The notes beneath the pieces are model-generated. The model worked only from the letters and a program-made list of their open reading frames with translations, was not told the origin of the DNA and searched no databases. This document shows, one piece after another, positions 1 to 7,941 of a stretch of DNA of 40,871 bases (the first letter of the stretch is position 1; the number at the start of each line of letters is the position of its first letter). The DNA comes from Oscillospiraceae bacterium (lineage in GTDB: Bacteria; Bacillota; Clostridia; Oscillospirales; Oscillospiraceae). The translations under genes were made by a program, and so were the position numbers. The stretch covers positions 1 to 40,871 of the forward strand of contig JAFSMA010000136.1 in assembly GCA_017448145.1 (NCBI GenBank), in the 5' to 3' direction.

Positions 1-100
1 CATTGGCGGAAAAGGCGCTGTCCGGCAGCAGCAGCGAGCCCACAGACAGGCCCACCAGTATGACGGCCATGGCCAGCAGGGGCGGCAGAGCGCGTTTCAT
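1..100 (-). CDS. N-terminus of a secreted or membrane-anchored protein (partial)
   Basis: Only the first 33 codons are inside the window, and the gene runs off the left edge. The start ATG at 98-100 is preceded by AAAGGAGGT about 9 bases upstream, so the start is firm. The visible residues form a short basic N-terminus (MKRALPP) followed by a hydrophobic stretch (LLAMAVILVGLSVGSLLL), which is a signal peptide or membrane anchor. The gene lies 32 bases downstream of the MBOAT acyltransferase on the same strand, so it is probably in the same transcript. MBOAT genes of this type are often followed by a DHHW/AlgX-like SGNH protein, and that is my best guess, but nothing in 33 residues proves it. 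Confidence 0.6.
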   Translation of the reverse strand, partial: MKRALPPLLAMAVILVGLSVGSLLLPDSAFSAN

Positions 101-132
101 GGGCGCTGCACCTCCTTTCGTGAAAAATCGAA

Positions 133-1533
133 TCAAAATCGGAAATACAAAAACGGATTATAGCTGTCGCCCACCAGGAAGGAGAAGGACAGCAGCAGCA
201 GCGCCGCCACCCAGACCGTGCGCACGGCGGTGTCCGCGGCGGGGCTGAGGCGCTTCTGCCAGCGCTGCCACAGCCGCAGGGGCAGCGTGGTGCAGCCCAC
301 GGTGGCCAGCAGCAGCAAGAAGGCGTTGGACAGCAGCAGGTACCCCGCCATGCCGTCCCACAGCGGAGCGGTGAACATGGCGGCCACGTAGCGGCCCAGG
401 GCGGCAAAATCGGTGATGGCAAACAGCACCCAGCCCATGACGAAGGCGAAGACGGTGTACACGTGGCCCACCCAGGCGGGCAGGCGGCGGAGCCATTTGA
501 GCAGCACCGTCTTTTCCAGAATCAGCAAAATGGCGTAATACACGCCCCAGAGGACGAAATTCCAGCTGGCCCCGTGCCACAATCCCGTCAGGAACCACAC
601 GATGGCCAGGTTGAGAATCTGCCGGGCCTTGCCGTGGCGGTTGCCCCCCAGGGGGATATAGACGTACTCCCTAAACCAGGTGCCCAGGGAGATGTGCCAC
701 CGCCGCCAGAACTCGGTGACGGAGGCGGACTCATAGGGATGGTCGAAGTTCTCCAAAAAGGTGAAGCCGAACAGATGGCCCAGGCCGATGGCCATATCGG
801 AATAGCCGGAAAAGTCGAAGTAGATCTGGAAGGTGAAGGCGATGGCCCCCAGCCAGGCCGTGGCGGCGGAGGGGGCGGACATGGCGGAGATCTCCTCCCA
901 CAGGGCTCCCACCTGGTTGGCGATCAGCACCTTTTTGGCAAGGCCCACGCAGAACCGCTGCATCCCGGCGCTGGCCTCCTGCCACGTCTCGGTGCGCTCG
1001 TTCAGCTCCCGCTCCACCGTCTTATACTGGACGATGGGCCCGGCGATAAGCTGGGGGAACAGGGTCACATAGGCGCCGAAGTTGACGATATTCCGCTGGG
1101 GGGCCACCAGGCCCCGGTACACGTCGATGGTGTAGGACATGGTCTGGAAGGTGTAGAAGCTGATGCCGATGGGCAGGGCCAGGCCCAGGGCGGGGATACC
1201 GGCGTGGAGCAGGCCGTTGATGTTCTCGATGGCGAAATCCGTGTACTTGAAAAAGCCCAGGATACCCAGGTTGCCCACGCAGGAGAGGATGAGGATGGCC
1301 TTGGCACCGGCCTCCTTGCCCTTCTCCCGGAAGCGGCCGATGGCCAGGCCGTTACAATAGTCAAACACGGTGGAGAACAGCATGATCAAAATGTATTTGG
1401 GCTCGCCCCAGCCGTAGAACAGCAGGCTGAAGGCCAGCAGCACACCGTTGCGCCAGCGGCGGGGGCAGACGAAGTACACCAGCGCCACCAAAGGCAGAAA
1501 CAGCAGCAGAAACACGGTGCTGCTAAAGACCAT
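133..1533 (-). CDS. MBOAT family O-acyltransferase (AlgI/DltB-like)
   Basis: A multi-pass membrane O-acyltransferase of 466 residues, expected to move an acyl (probably acetyl) group across the membrane onto an extracellular polysaccharide. Family marks are the FREYVYIPLGGNRHG segment around residue 282 and the WFLTGLWHGASWNF segment around residue 318, whose histidine is the conserved MBOAT catalytic residue. Length matches the AlgI group. An in-frame upstream start at 1554 exists, but the ATG at 1533 has AAAGGAG 8 bases upstream and gives a proper hydrophobic N-terminus (MVFSSTVFLLLFLPL), so I use it. It follows a DHHW protein and a DUF4358 lipoprotein, a set often seen together in clostridia. 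A terminator-like hairpin at 1584-1608 separates it from the DHHW gene, so expression may be partly independent. Confidence 0.9.
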   Translation of the reverse strand: MVFSSTVFLLLFLPLVALVYFVCPRRWRNGVLLAFSLLFYGWGEPKYILIMLFSTVFDYCNGLAIGRFREKGKEAGAKAILILSCVGNLGILGFFKYTDFAIENINGLLHAGIPALGLALPIGISFYTFQTMSYTIDVYRGLVAPQRNIVNFGAYVTLFPQLIAGPIVQYKTVERELNERTETWQEASAGMQRFCVGLAKKVLIANQVGALWEEISAMSAPSAATAWLGAIAFTFQIYFDFSGYSDMAIGLGHLFGFTFLENFDHPYESASVTEFWRRWHISLGTWFREYVYIPLGGNRHGKARQILNLAIVWFLTGLWHGASWNFVLWGVYYAILLILEKTVLLKWLRRLPAWVGHVYTVFAFVMGWVLFAITDFAALGRYVAAMFTAPLWDGMAGYLLLSNAFLLLLATVGCTTLPLRLWQRWQKRLSPAADTAVRTVWVAALLLLSFSFLVGDSYNPFLYFRF

Positions 1534-1583
1534 AGTGCGTTCTCCTTTCAACAAATAGGACAGAAAGTCGCTATATAGGCCCC

Positions 1584-1608
1584 AAAAAAGTGCCTTGCGG
1601 CACTTTTT
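1584..1608 (-). terminator. Hairpin terminator between DHHW and MBOAT genes
   Basis: A 10-bp perfect stem (AAAAAGTGCC / GGCACTTTTT, loop TTGC) with a T run after it on the minus strand. It sits after the DHHW stop codon and before the MBOAT start, so it would end or attenuate the upstream transcript. Confidence 0.7.
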
Positions 1609-1622
1609 ATGGGTTAAGATGG

Positions 1623-2789
1623 TTACAGTACGCTGTACAGGCTGCCCATGAGGGAATTATTCCGAATGGCGGAGAGATTGTTGCACAGCAGTACGTCCTT
1701 GACGCCGTGGCTGCGGACAAAGTCGGAAATGCTGCCGTGCCAGTAGCGATAGTCGATGACGTAGGTGTACTCGTAATGATCCACCATGAAGGGCACGTAG
1801 GCGTTGCCGAAGGACTCCTTCACCACCACGCAGGCGCTGCTGTCAGTGAGGGACTCGTTGTGAATCTCGGTAAAGGGGTTGTCCCCGGCGATGTAGGCGC
1901 CGTACTTGAAGGCGGCGGGAGCGCTGGTCTCATCGTAGATGGGGCTGTCATATGTCACGGTGTTGCCGTTCTTGTCCGTGACGGTCATGGGCGCGTTGCC
2001 CTGGGGGAAATAGGCGGTGACGGTGTCGGGGTTGGCGCCCAACTGCTCGCTCTTGCCGCTGTCGTTATAGAAGCTGCCCAGGAAGCCGGGGAAGTCCACA
2101 GTCTGGTAGCTGCTCAGCTCCCGGGCCGTAAGACCGGCAGCCTTGCAGTACTCCGCATAGGCGTAATAGGCGCCCAGGCCCGACCAGTGGTGGTCGGTGC
2201 GGTAGTAGACGTACTCGCCCCGGTGCTGCATGAGAGCGTCATACAGGGGCACGGGGATGACCTTGTCGTTCATGTAGCCCAAAATGGTGGTCTGGGCCAG
2301 CTTCTGGTCGTCAAACACCGAGTCGGCGTACAGGTCGTCGGGCAGGGTGATGCCGGAGGACAGAGGGATGACCATGGCGTAGACGTTGGCGGTGCCGGAA
2401 AGGTTGTCCGCCAACGTGTTGACGCAGGAGGCATACTTCTGGGCGGTGGAGTCCACGTAGGTGTACATCTCATAGCCGGTGTCGCCCACCCGGTAGATGC
2501 CGCCGGTCTGCTCGATGTCGCCCTGGATCTCAATGCGCACCAGGGGGTCGGGCTCCTCCACGGGGGGCTGCTGCTCCGTCTCGCCGCTCTCCCCGTTCCC
2601 GGTATTCTCGGTATTCTCGCCGCTCTCCGCCTCACCGGAGGTCTCCACGGGGGTGGTGTCCGCAGGGGCGGGCTTGGCCTTGCCGGTGACGAGATTCACG
2701 ATCAGCAGCACCAGCGCCAGGGCCAGCACCGCCAGGGGGATCACGAAGCGGGCATTGCCGCCCCGGCCCCGATAACGGCGGGGGCTCAC
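1623..2789 (-). CDS. DHHW family secreted protein (SGNH/AlgX-like)
   Basis: A 388-residue protein with a basic N-terminus, one transmembrane helix (about residues 14-35), a Thr/Glu/Gly-rich linker (about 40-85) and a long extracellular domain. The name-giving motif DHHW is present at about residues 198-201 (YRTDHHWSGLGAYY). DHHW proteins are distant relatives of AlgX/AlgJ, SGNH-type proteins that work with MBOAT acyltransferases to O-acetylate surface polysaccharides. The start is a GTG at 2787-2789 overlapping the TGA of the DUF4358 gene (GTGA), with GGGAG 8 bases upstream, which implies translational coupling. The partner MBOAT follows downstream. The acceptor glycan is unknown. Confidence 0.85.
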   Translation of the reverse strand: MSPRRYRGRGGNARFVIPLAVLALALVLLIVNLVTGKAKPAPADTTPVETSGEAESGENTENTGNGESGETEQQPPVEEPDPLVRIEIQGDIEQTGGIYRVGDTGYEMYTYVDSTAQKYASCVNTLADNLSGTANVYAMVIPLSSGITLPDDLYADSVFDDQKLAQTTILGYMNDKVIPVPLYDALMQHRGEYVYYRTDHHWSGLGAYYAYAEYCKAAGLTARELSSYQTVDFPGFLGSFYNDSGKSEQLGANPDTVTAYFPQGNAPMTVTDKNGNTVTYDSPIYDETSAPAAFKYGAYIAGDNPFTEIHNESLTDSSACVVVKESFGNAYVPFMVDHYEYTYVIDYRYWHGSISDFVRSHGVKDVLLCNNLSAIRNNSLMGSLYSVL

Positions 2790-3247
2790 TTGGTGTTCTC
2801 CCGGATGAGGGCGGCGGCAGCATCACTGTCGGCGCTGACGCACAACACCACGCAGGTGCCCACCGTCTGCAACACGGCAACCTCCAGCCGCTGCAACTCT
2901 TCGGGCTGGTACTTGGCGGCCTCATCCTTCTGCTCGGCAAGGTAGGTCTCCAAAGAGGTCTTCATGGTGGCGGCAGCGGCGCTGTCGGCGCACTGGGCCA
3001 CCACCACGATCTCCTTGGTGGTGCCGTCGCTCTTGTAGGCGGCGGCGGTGCAATCGGGCATCTCCGCCAGGGAGAAGCGCAGCTCGTCGGCGGACATGGC
3101 GGTCATGGCGCCGTCGAACTTGACGCCCTGCACCAGGGCGTCGGCCAGGGCCTGGGCGTCCACCGTCTTGGTCTGGGCGCTGCCGCAGGCAGCCAGGGTA
3201 AACATGGCAAATACCGCCAGCAGGGCGGCCATCATTCTTTTCATCAT
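2786..3247 (-). CDS. DUF4358 lipoprotein
   Basis: A 153-residue small lipoprotein. The N-terminus is a lipoprotein signal peptide with lipobox TLAAC at about residues 17-21, so the mature protein should be lipidated on the outer face of the membrane. The rest is a compact alpha/beta domain of the DUF4358 type, recognised by its DALADALVQGVKF start, its repeated short beta strands and its size. Two adjacent ATG codons (3247 and 3244) are possible, and I cannot separate them. It is the first gene of the DUF4358-DHHW-MBOAT cluster and overlaps DHHW by 4 bases. Its molecular role is unknown, but its position suggests an accessory part of surface polysaccharide O-acylation. Confidence 0.75.
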   Translation of the reverse strand: MMKRMMAALLAVFAMFTLAACGSAQTKTVDAQALADALVQGVKFDGAMTAMSADELRFSLAEMPDCTAAAYKSDGTTKEIVVVAQCADSAAAATMKTSLETYLAEQKDEAAKYQPEELQRLEVAVLQTVGTCVVLCVSADSDAAAALIRENTK

Positions 3248-3320
3248 AAATCGTTCCCTTCTCTGTTCGTTCGCCGCGGCGCAGCGCGGCCCATAACAGA
3301 GTATATGTTATCACAATCCC

Positions 3321-3326
3321 ATTATA
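3321..3326 (-). promoter_or_regulatory. Possible -10 box for the DUF4358-DHHW operon
   Basis: TATAAT on the minus strand about 75 bases before the DUF4358 start. No convincing -35 box lies 16-18 bases upstream, so this is a weak call. Confidence 0.4.
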
Positions 3327-3403
3327 ATTTGAAGTGGGAGAGCGGAAAATTTACAGCTTTTTTACGGCTCCCCTTTGGGCAGGTTTTCCCACCGGGGGCG
3401 GAA

Positions 3404-3432
3404 TTGACTTCGGCGGCGGCTGGGTGTATCAT
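3404..3432 (+). promoter_or_regulatory. SigmaA-type promoter for the GH25 gene
   Basis: TTGACT (3404-3409), a 17-base spacer, then TATCAT (3427-3432). Transcription would start near 3439, downstream of the alternative ATG at 3431. This supports the ATG at 3467 as the real start of the muramidase gene. Confidence 0.75.
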
Positions 3433-3466
3433 GGCAGAAAGATTTCTGTCGAAAAGAGGCGGTGGC

Positions 3467-4387
3467 ATGGCGCAGCTTGAGGTGAAGTTCAAAATCCACA
3501 AGGGATTGGCATACGCCATCGCCGTGGCGGCGGTGGCGCTGCTGGCAGTGCTGATGGTGCTGGCGGCACGGGGCTGCCGGGCTGTGACGGCGGAGCCAGA
3601 GGTCGTGGACCCCCACGCCGGCCAGGTGCAGGTCAACGACGGCGTGGGCCTGGTGTGGATCACCCCGGCGGAGGGGGCGGCGGTGAGCGGTCTCACGGCG
3701 GAGGCGTTCACCACCGACGAGGCCACCGGCTGGCCGGTATACACCGGGGAGGAATTTACGGCCCTGCGGGGCATCGACGTGGCGGACTTCCAGAAAAACA
3801 TCGACTGGGCGGCGGTGAAGGCGGCGGGCATCGACTTCGCCATCATTCGCTGCGGCTACCGGGGCTATGAGCAGGGCACGCTGAACCCGGACAGCGAATT
3901 TGCCGCCAGCATCGAAGGCGCCAAAGCGGCGGGCTTGCAGGTGGGGGCCTATTACTTCTCCCAGGCCACCACCCCCGACGAGGCCGCCCAGGAGGCCCTC
4001 CACGCCCTGACGCTGTGCTATGGCTATGCGCTGGATCTGCCCATCTACTGGGACTGGGAGCGGCTGAGCGGTGTGGACGCCCGGGCCAACCATGTGGCCA
4101 TGGAGGATCTGACGGACATTGCCGTGGCCTTCTGCACCACCATTGAGAAAAACGGCTGTGAGGCCGGTATCTATTTTAACCGTCAGCTGGGCTATTATGC
4201 CTATGACTGGGCCCGCCTCACCGACTACGAAGCCTGGGTGGCGGACTACAACAGCTATCCCGACTTCTACTACCGCACCGACGTGTGGCAGTACAGCCCC
4301 GGAACGGAGGTGCCGGGGGTGGACATCATCACCGACATGAACCTGCGGTTCGTGCCGAAGGAAACCGCCCCCTCCCCTGCCGGATAA
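3467..4387 (+). CDS. Membrane-anchored GH25 muramidase (lysozyme)
   Basis: A 306-residue type II membrane protein: short cytoplasmic N-terminus, one transmembrane helix (about residues 12-36), a linker, then a glycoside hydrolase family 25 domain from about residue 100 to 300. The domain starts with RGIDVADFQKNIDW (conserved first Asp) and carries the DxE pair in LPIYWDWE (about 190-198), the catalytic acid of the family. It also has GAYYFSQA and a closing VDWQYSP-like strand. It should cut the MurNAc-GlcNAc bond of peptidoglycan outside the membrane. The start is chosen from AGAGG 7 bases upstream and from the promoter position. It is transcribed alone, diverging from the O-acylation cluster. 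A role in wall remodelling, division or sporulation is inference. Confidence 0.88.
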   Translation: MAQLEVKFKIHKGLAYAIAVAAVALLAVLMVLAARGCRAVTAEPEVVDPHAGQVQVNDGVGLVWITPAEGAAVSGLTAEAFTTDEATGWPVYTGEEFTALRGIDVADFQKNIDWAAVKAAGIDFAIIRCGYRGYEQGTLNPDSEFAASIEGAKAAGLQVGAYYFSQATTPDEAAQEALHALTLCYGYALDLPIYWDWERLSGVDARANHVAMEDLTDIAVAFCTTIEKNGCEAGIYFNRQLGYYAYDWARLTDYEAWVADYNSYPDFYYRTDVWQYSPGTEVPGVDIITDMNLRFVPKETAPSPAG

Positions 4388-4410
4388 GGGCCATCCCGCT
4401 TTATACAGTG

Positions 4411-4453
4411 AAAAATCCGTACTCGTCTCCCGAGGGAGATGGGTGCGGATTTT
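4411..4453. terminator. Bidirectional terminator between GH25 and the rhamnose operon
   Basis: AAAATCCG (4412-4419) pairs with CGGATTTT (4446-4453), flanked by A and T runs on both sides, so it can serve the convergent GH25 and GT2 genes. Confidence 0.7.
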
Positions 4454-4515
4454 GTGTTGTGAGCGAGGGTGTCACAGCCGGCGGAGCCAAATCAGCGCCC
4501 GCAGCACCAGCAGCT

Positions 4516-5391
4516 TCATCGCTTCTCTCCCTTTTCCAGGATGATACCCACCCGGTTGCCCGCAAAGCGGACGGCGGCGCGGGCCAGAAAGGCCGCCATT
4601 TGGCCCCACCGTCCCTCCGAGGCCAGGCCCTGCAGCACATAGCCCACCATGCGCCAGCCCTCGCCGCAGGCGCTGCCGCAGCGCAGCCGATGGCGGTAGC
4701 GGTGCATCACGGCGCCGATTTTCACATAGCGGCGGCACTCCTCCCCCAGCGTCATTTCGTGGGAATGGTACACCACCGAGCGCGGCGCATAGGACAGGGC
4801 ATAGCCGCCCCGGAGCAGCTTGGCCGCCATCATCATGTCCTCGTTGGTGGCAATGGGCCGGTCAAAGCCGCCCACCGCCTCGTAGGCGCTGCGGCGGTAG
4901 GCAGCGGCGCAGTTGGAGAAAAAGAAGGCCTTCACGCCGTAGCGGGGGATGTCCGCCTCCCGCCAGGTGCGGGGCAGGTCGGGGTAATTGAAGGCCCGGG
5001 TCAGCCTTTCGTAGGCCGGGGCGGTGGGATAGGCCACCTGCCTGCCGTACACGGCGGCCACGTCCGCCTCCCGGAAGGGCCGCAGCAGCTCCTCCAGAAA
5101 GTCGGGGCCCACAGGCAGGGCGTCCTGGGTGAGAAAACACACAAATTCGCCCTTGCTCTGCGCCAGCGCATCGTGGCGGGTGCCACCGTGGTCAAAGGAT
5201 GCGGCGGGTATCTCCATCACCTTCACCCGCTCCCCATAGCGCCCGGCCAAGGCCACGGTGTCATCCTCTGAGCCGGAGTCGACGACGATAATCTCCGCCG
5301 CCACCGTCTGGGCCAGCAGCGCGTCAAGCTGCGCCTCCAGGTACGCGGCGGCGTTATGGGTGGGTATGATCACCGACACCAGCATAGACAT
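4516..5391 (-). CDS. GT2 glycosyltransferase, rhamnosyltransferase-like
   Basis: A 291-residue single-domain family 2 glycosyltransferase with the GT-A opening VSVIIPTHNAAAYLEAQL, the nucleotide-binding DSGSEDDT loop, and FDHGGTRHDA followed by FLTQDALP in place of the DxD region. The HGGTR signature is typical of bacterial rhamnosyltransferases of the RfbF/WbbL type. It is the last gene of the rfbABCD operon that makes dTDP-L-rhamnose, so transfer of rhamnose to a wall or capsular glycan is a good inference. There is no transmembrane helix, so it probably acts at the inner face of the membrane. The start at 5391 and an in-frame ATG at 5385 are both close to a GGAGAAGGA site, so the exact start is uncertain by two codons. 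Confidence 0.85.
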   Translation of the reverse strand: MSMLVSVIIPTHNAAAYLEAQLDALLAQTVAAEIIVVDSGSEDDTVALAGRYGERVKVMEIPAASFDHGGTRHDALAQSKGEFVCFLTQDALPVGPDFLEELLRPFREADVAAVYGRQVAYPTAPAYERLTRAFNYPDLPRTWREADIPRYGVKAFFFSNCAAAYRRSAYEAVGGFDRPIATNEDMMMAAKLLRGGYALSYAPRSVVYHSHEMTLGEECRRYVKIGAVMHRYRHRLRCGSACGEGWRMVGYVLQGLASEGRWGQMAAFLARAAVRFAGNRVGIILEKGEKR

Positions 5392-5437
5392 TCCTTCTCC
5401 CCTTCCCGGCTATTTTCAGACGCCCCTCGGCCGGGGC

Positions 5438-6295
5438 TCACAGGCCGCCTCCCTGCCCCAGGTCACGCAAAAAGACCTTCAGCGACTCCTGCCACGGCGG
5501 CAGGGGGCCGAAGCCCGCCCGGGCCAGAGACGCCTGGCTGAGCCGGGAGTTTTTGGGGCGCAGAGCCCGGGCGCCGTATTCCTCCGTGGTGACGCGGCGC
5601 ACCGCAGCGTCCCTGCCCGCCAGGCGGAAGGTCTCCTCCGCCAGCTCCGCCCAGGAGCAAAAGCCCTCGTTCGCGGCGTGATACACGCCGTAGCGGTCCG
5701 ACTGTAATAGTTCCACCAGCAGCGGCGCCAGGTCGGCGGTAAAGGTGGGGGAACCGATTTGATCGTCCACCACCCGCAGCTCCCGGCGGCTCTCACTCAG
5801 GCGCAGCATGGTTTTGACGAAGTTATTGCCCCTGTGGCCCATCAGCCAGGAGGTGCGCACGATGAAATACCGCGCCACCAGCTGCCGCACCCATTCCTCC
5901 CCCGCCAGCTTGCTGCGGCCGTACACGTTCAGCGGTCCGGTGGGGTCGGTGACCTCATAGGGCGCGGCGCCCTCGCCAGAAAAGACGTAATCGGTGGACA
6001 CATAGAGCAGCTTGGCCCCCAGAGCGGCACAGCCCCGGGCCAGATGGCGGGTGCCGTCGCCGTTCACCGCCATGCACCGCTCCGGCTCCTCCTCCGCCCT
6101 GTCCACGGCGGTGTAGGCCCCACAGTGGAGCACCGCGTCGGGCCGGTAGTCCGCCAGGACGGCCTGCACCTGAGCCTCCCGGGTCAGGTCCATCTCCCGG
6201 GAGGTAACGCCCAGGAAGGGAATCTGCCGCCGCGTCAGCTCGGCGGCGGCGTCATGGCCCAGCTGGCCGCTGTAACCCGTCAACAGCACTCGCAT
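5438..6295 (-). CDS. rfbD: dTDP-4-dehydrorhamnose reductase
   Basis: Final step of dTDP-L-rhamnose synthesis: NAD(P)H-dependent reduction of dTDP-4-keto-L-rhamnose. The 285-residue protein is an extended short-chain dehydrogenase with an N-terminal Rossmann loop (LLTGYSGQLGHD), the family segment YVSTDYVFSGEG, and the catalytic YxxxK in YGRSKLAGEEWV. The later TSWLMG and FTADLAPLLVELL segments also fit. Length is normal for RfbD. It starts one base after the rfbC stop codon, so the two are translationally coupled, and it precedes the rhamnosyltransferase-like GT2 gene. Cytoplasmic enzyme. Confidence 0.95.
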   Translation of the reverse strand: MRVLLTGYSGQLGHDAAAELTRRQIPFLGVTSREMDLTREAQVQAVLADYRPDAVLHCGAYTAVDRAEEEPERCMAVNGDGTRHLARGCAALGAKLLYVSTDYVFSGEGAAPYEVTDPTGPLNVYGRSKLAGEEWVRQLVARYFIVRTSWLMGHRGNNFVKTMLRLSESRRELRVVDDQIGSPTFTADLAPLLVELLQSDRYGVYHAANEGFCSWAELAEETFRLAGRDAAVRRVTTEEYGARALRPKNSRLSQASLARAGFGPLPPWQESLKVFLRDLGQGGGL

Positions 6296-6296
6296 C

Positions 6297-6851
6297 TTAC
6301 CACGCCTCGAAGCCCGTCACGGCATCACGCAGCAGGGGGCGGCACCGATCCTTGTCCGACAGGATGGGGTCGCTGCATCCCCAGTCCACGCCGATATCCG
6401 GGTCGTTCCAGGCGATGCCGCCCTCCGCCTCCGGGGCGTAGGGGGCGTCCACCAGGTAGGCGAAGGCCGCGTCGTCCGTCAGGGTGACGAAGCCGTGTCC
6501 GAAGCCCCGGGGAATGAAAAGCTGCCGGCGGTTCTCCTCGCTGAGCGTCACCGCCTCCCACTGTCCGTAGGTGGGACTGGAACGGCGCAGGTCCACCGCC
6601 ACGTCCAGCACAGCGCCCCGCAGACACCGCACCAGCTTGGCCTGGGCCTTGTCGCCCCGCTGGAAGTGGATGCCACGCAGGGTGCCCCGGCGGGCGGACA
6701 CGGACTGATTGGCCTGCACGAAGTCGCAGACGATGCCGCCTGCGGCAAAGGCCGCCTTGGACCAGGTCTCCATGAAGAAGCCCCGGTGGTCGCCGAAGAC
6801 CTGTGGCTCTATAATGCGGGTGCCGTTCAGTTTTCCGTCGATAAAGCGCAT
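6297..6851 (-). CDS. rfbC: dTDP-4-dehydrorhamnose 3,5-epimerase
   Basis: A cupin-fold epimerase of 184 residues that inverts C3 and C5 of dTDP-4-keto-6-deoxyglucose, the third step to dTDP-L-rhamnose. It shows FGDHRGFFMETW near the N-terminus, the SVSARRGTLRGIHFQ segment that carries the catalytic histidine, and FIPRGFGHGFVTL later on. An in-frame start at 6890 would overlap rfbB. I choose ATG at 6851 because AGAAGGGA lies 7 bases upstream and the protein then begins at the usual family position (MRFIDGKLNGTRIIEP). It is tightly packed between rfbB (22 bases) and rfbD (1 base). Confidence 0.94.
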   Translation of the reverse strand: MRFIDGKLNGTRIIEPQVFGDHRGFFMETWSKAAFAAGGIVCDFVQANQSVSARRGTLRGIHFQRGDKAQAKLVRCLRGAVLDVAVDLRRSSPTYGQWEAVTLSEENRRQLFIPRGFGHGFVTLTDDAAFAYLVDAPYAPEAEGGIAWNDPDIGVDWGCSDPILSDKDRCRPLLRDAVTGFEAW

Positions 6852-6873
6852 GTCCGTTCCCTTCTCCGGCGTG

Positions 6874-7941
6874 TTACCGCCGGTTTTCATACATGTTGGC
6901 GTAATAGTCCTGATAGGCCCCCGACGTGGCGTGCCGTACCCATTGGGGGTTATCCAGATACCAGTCGATGGTCTTCACGATGCCGTCTTCAAAGGCCGTC
7001 TCCGGGTACCAGCCCAGGTCCGCCCTGATCTTGGCCGAGTCGATGCCGTAGCGCCGGTCGTGGCCCGGACGGTCCGCCACGTGGCGGATGAGTCCTTCGT
7101 TGATCTCGCTGTCATGGAGCCGCCGACCTACCTGATCGATGATGGTCTCCACGATAAAGAGATTGGTGCGCTCATTGTGGCCGCCCACATTATAAATCTC
7201 CCCGCTTCTCCCGGCGGTGGCCACCAGGTCGATGGCCTTGCAGTGGTCCTCCACGTAGAGCCAGTCCCTCACCTGCAAGCCGTCGCCGTAGACGGGCAGG
7301 GGCTGATGGGTCTGGGCGTTGTGAATCATCAGGGGGATCAGCTTTTCCGGGGCCTGCCGGGGGCCGTAGTTGTTGCTGCACCGGGTGATGTTCACGCTCA
7401 TGCCGTAGGTGTCGTGAAAGGCCATCACATAGTGATCCGCCGCCGCCTTGGAGGCGGAGTAGGGGCTGTGGGGATTCAGGGGCGTGGTCTCGGTGAAGTA
7501 GCCCTCCGGCCCCAGGGCGCCGTACACCTCGTCGGTGGACACCTGTATATACTTCTTCCCCGGCCGCCACGATCTCTGGGCCGGGTCATACCAGGCCTCC
7601 TTGCAGCATTGCAGCAGATTGACGGTGCCCCGCACGTTGGTGTCCACGAAAATCATGGGGTCGGCGATGGAGCGGTCCACGTGGGACTCCGCCGCAAAGT
7701 GGATGACGCAGTCCGGGTCATGCTCCCGCAAAAGCCGGGCCACCAGGGCCTTGTCCCCCACGTCGCCGTGGACGAAAACGTGCCGCCCGTCCCCCTCCGC
7801 CTGCTGCAAGTTCTCCATATTGCCCGCATAGGTCAGGGCATCCAGGTTGATAATGCGGATATCCGTATATTTCCTCAGCAGATACAGCACCATGTTGGCG
7901 CCGATAAACCCGGCGCCGCCGGTGATCAAATACGTTTTCAT
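6874..7941 (-). CDS. rfbB: dTDP-glucose 4,6-dehydratase
   Basis: Second step of the dTDP-L-rhamnose pathway: NAD-dependent dehydration of dTDP-glucose to the 4-keto-6-deoxy sugar. The 355-residue protein is an extended SDR with TGGAGFIGANMV at the N-terminus, the STDEVYG segment holding the catalytic Asp-Glu pair, and SPYSASKAAADH with the YxxxK motif. NNYGPRQAPEKLIP and YVEDHCKAI complete the family pattern. The ATG at 7939-7941 overlaps the rfbA stop by one base (TGATG), so this start is favoured over the in-frame TTG just before it. Confidence 0.96.
   Translation of the reverse strand: MKTYLITGGAGFIGANMVLYLLRKYTDIRIINLDALTYAGNMENLQQAEGDGRHVFVHGDVGDKALVARLLREHDPDCVIHFAAESHVDRSIADPMIFVDTNVRGTVNLLQCCKEAWYDPAQRSWRPGKKYIQVSTDEVYGALGPEGYFTETTPLNPHSPYSASKAAADHYVMAFHDTYGMSVNITRCSNNYGPRQAPEKLIPLMIHNAQTHQPLPVYGDGLQVRDWLYVEDHCKAIDLVATAGRSGEIYNVGGHNERTNLFIVETIIDQVGRRLHDSEINEGLIRHVADRPGHDRRYGIDSAKIRADLGWYPETAFEDGIVKTIDWYLDNPQWVRHATSGAYQDYYANMYENRR

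Noticed and set aside
4472-4520. 15-codon frame MKLLVLRALIWLRRL after the GT2 gene
   Set aside because: It overlaps the GT2 stop and has no conserved feature, so it is too short to support.
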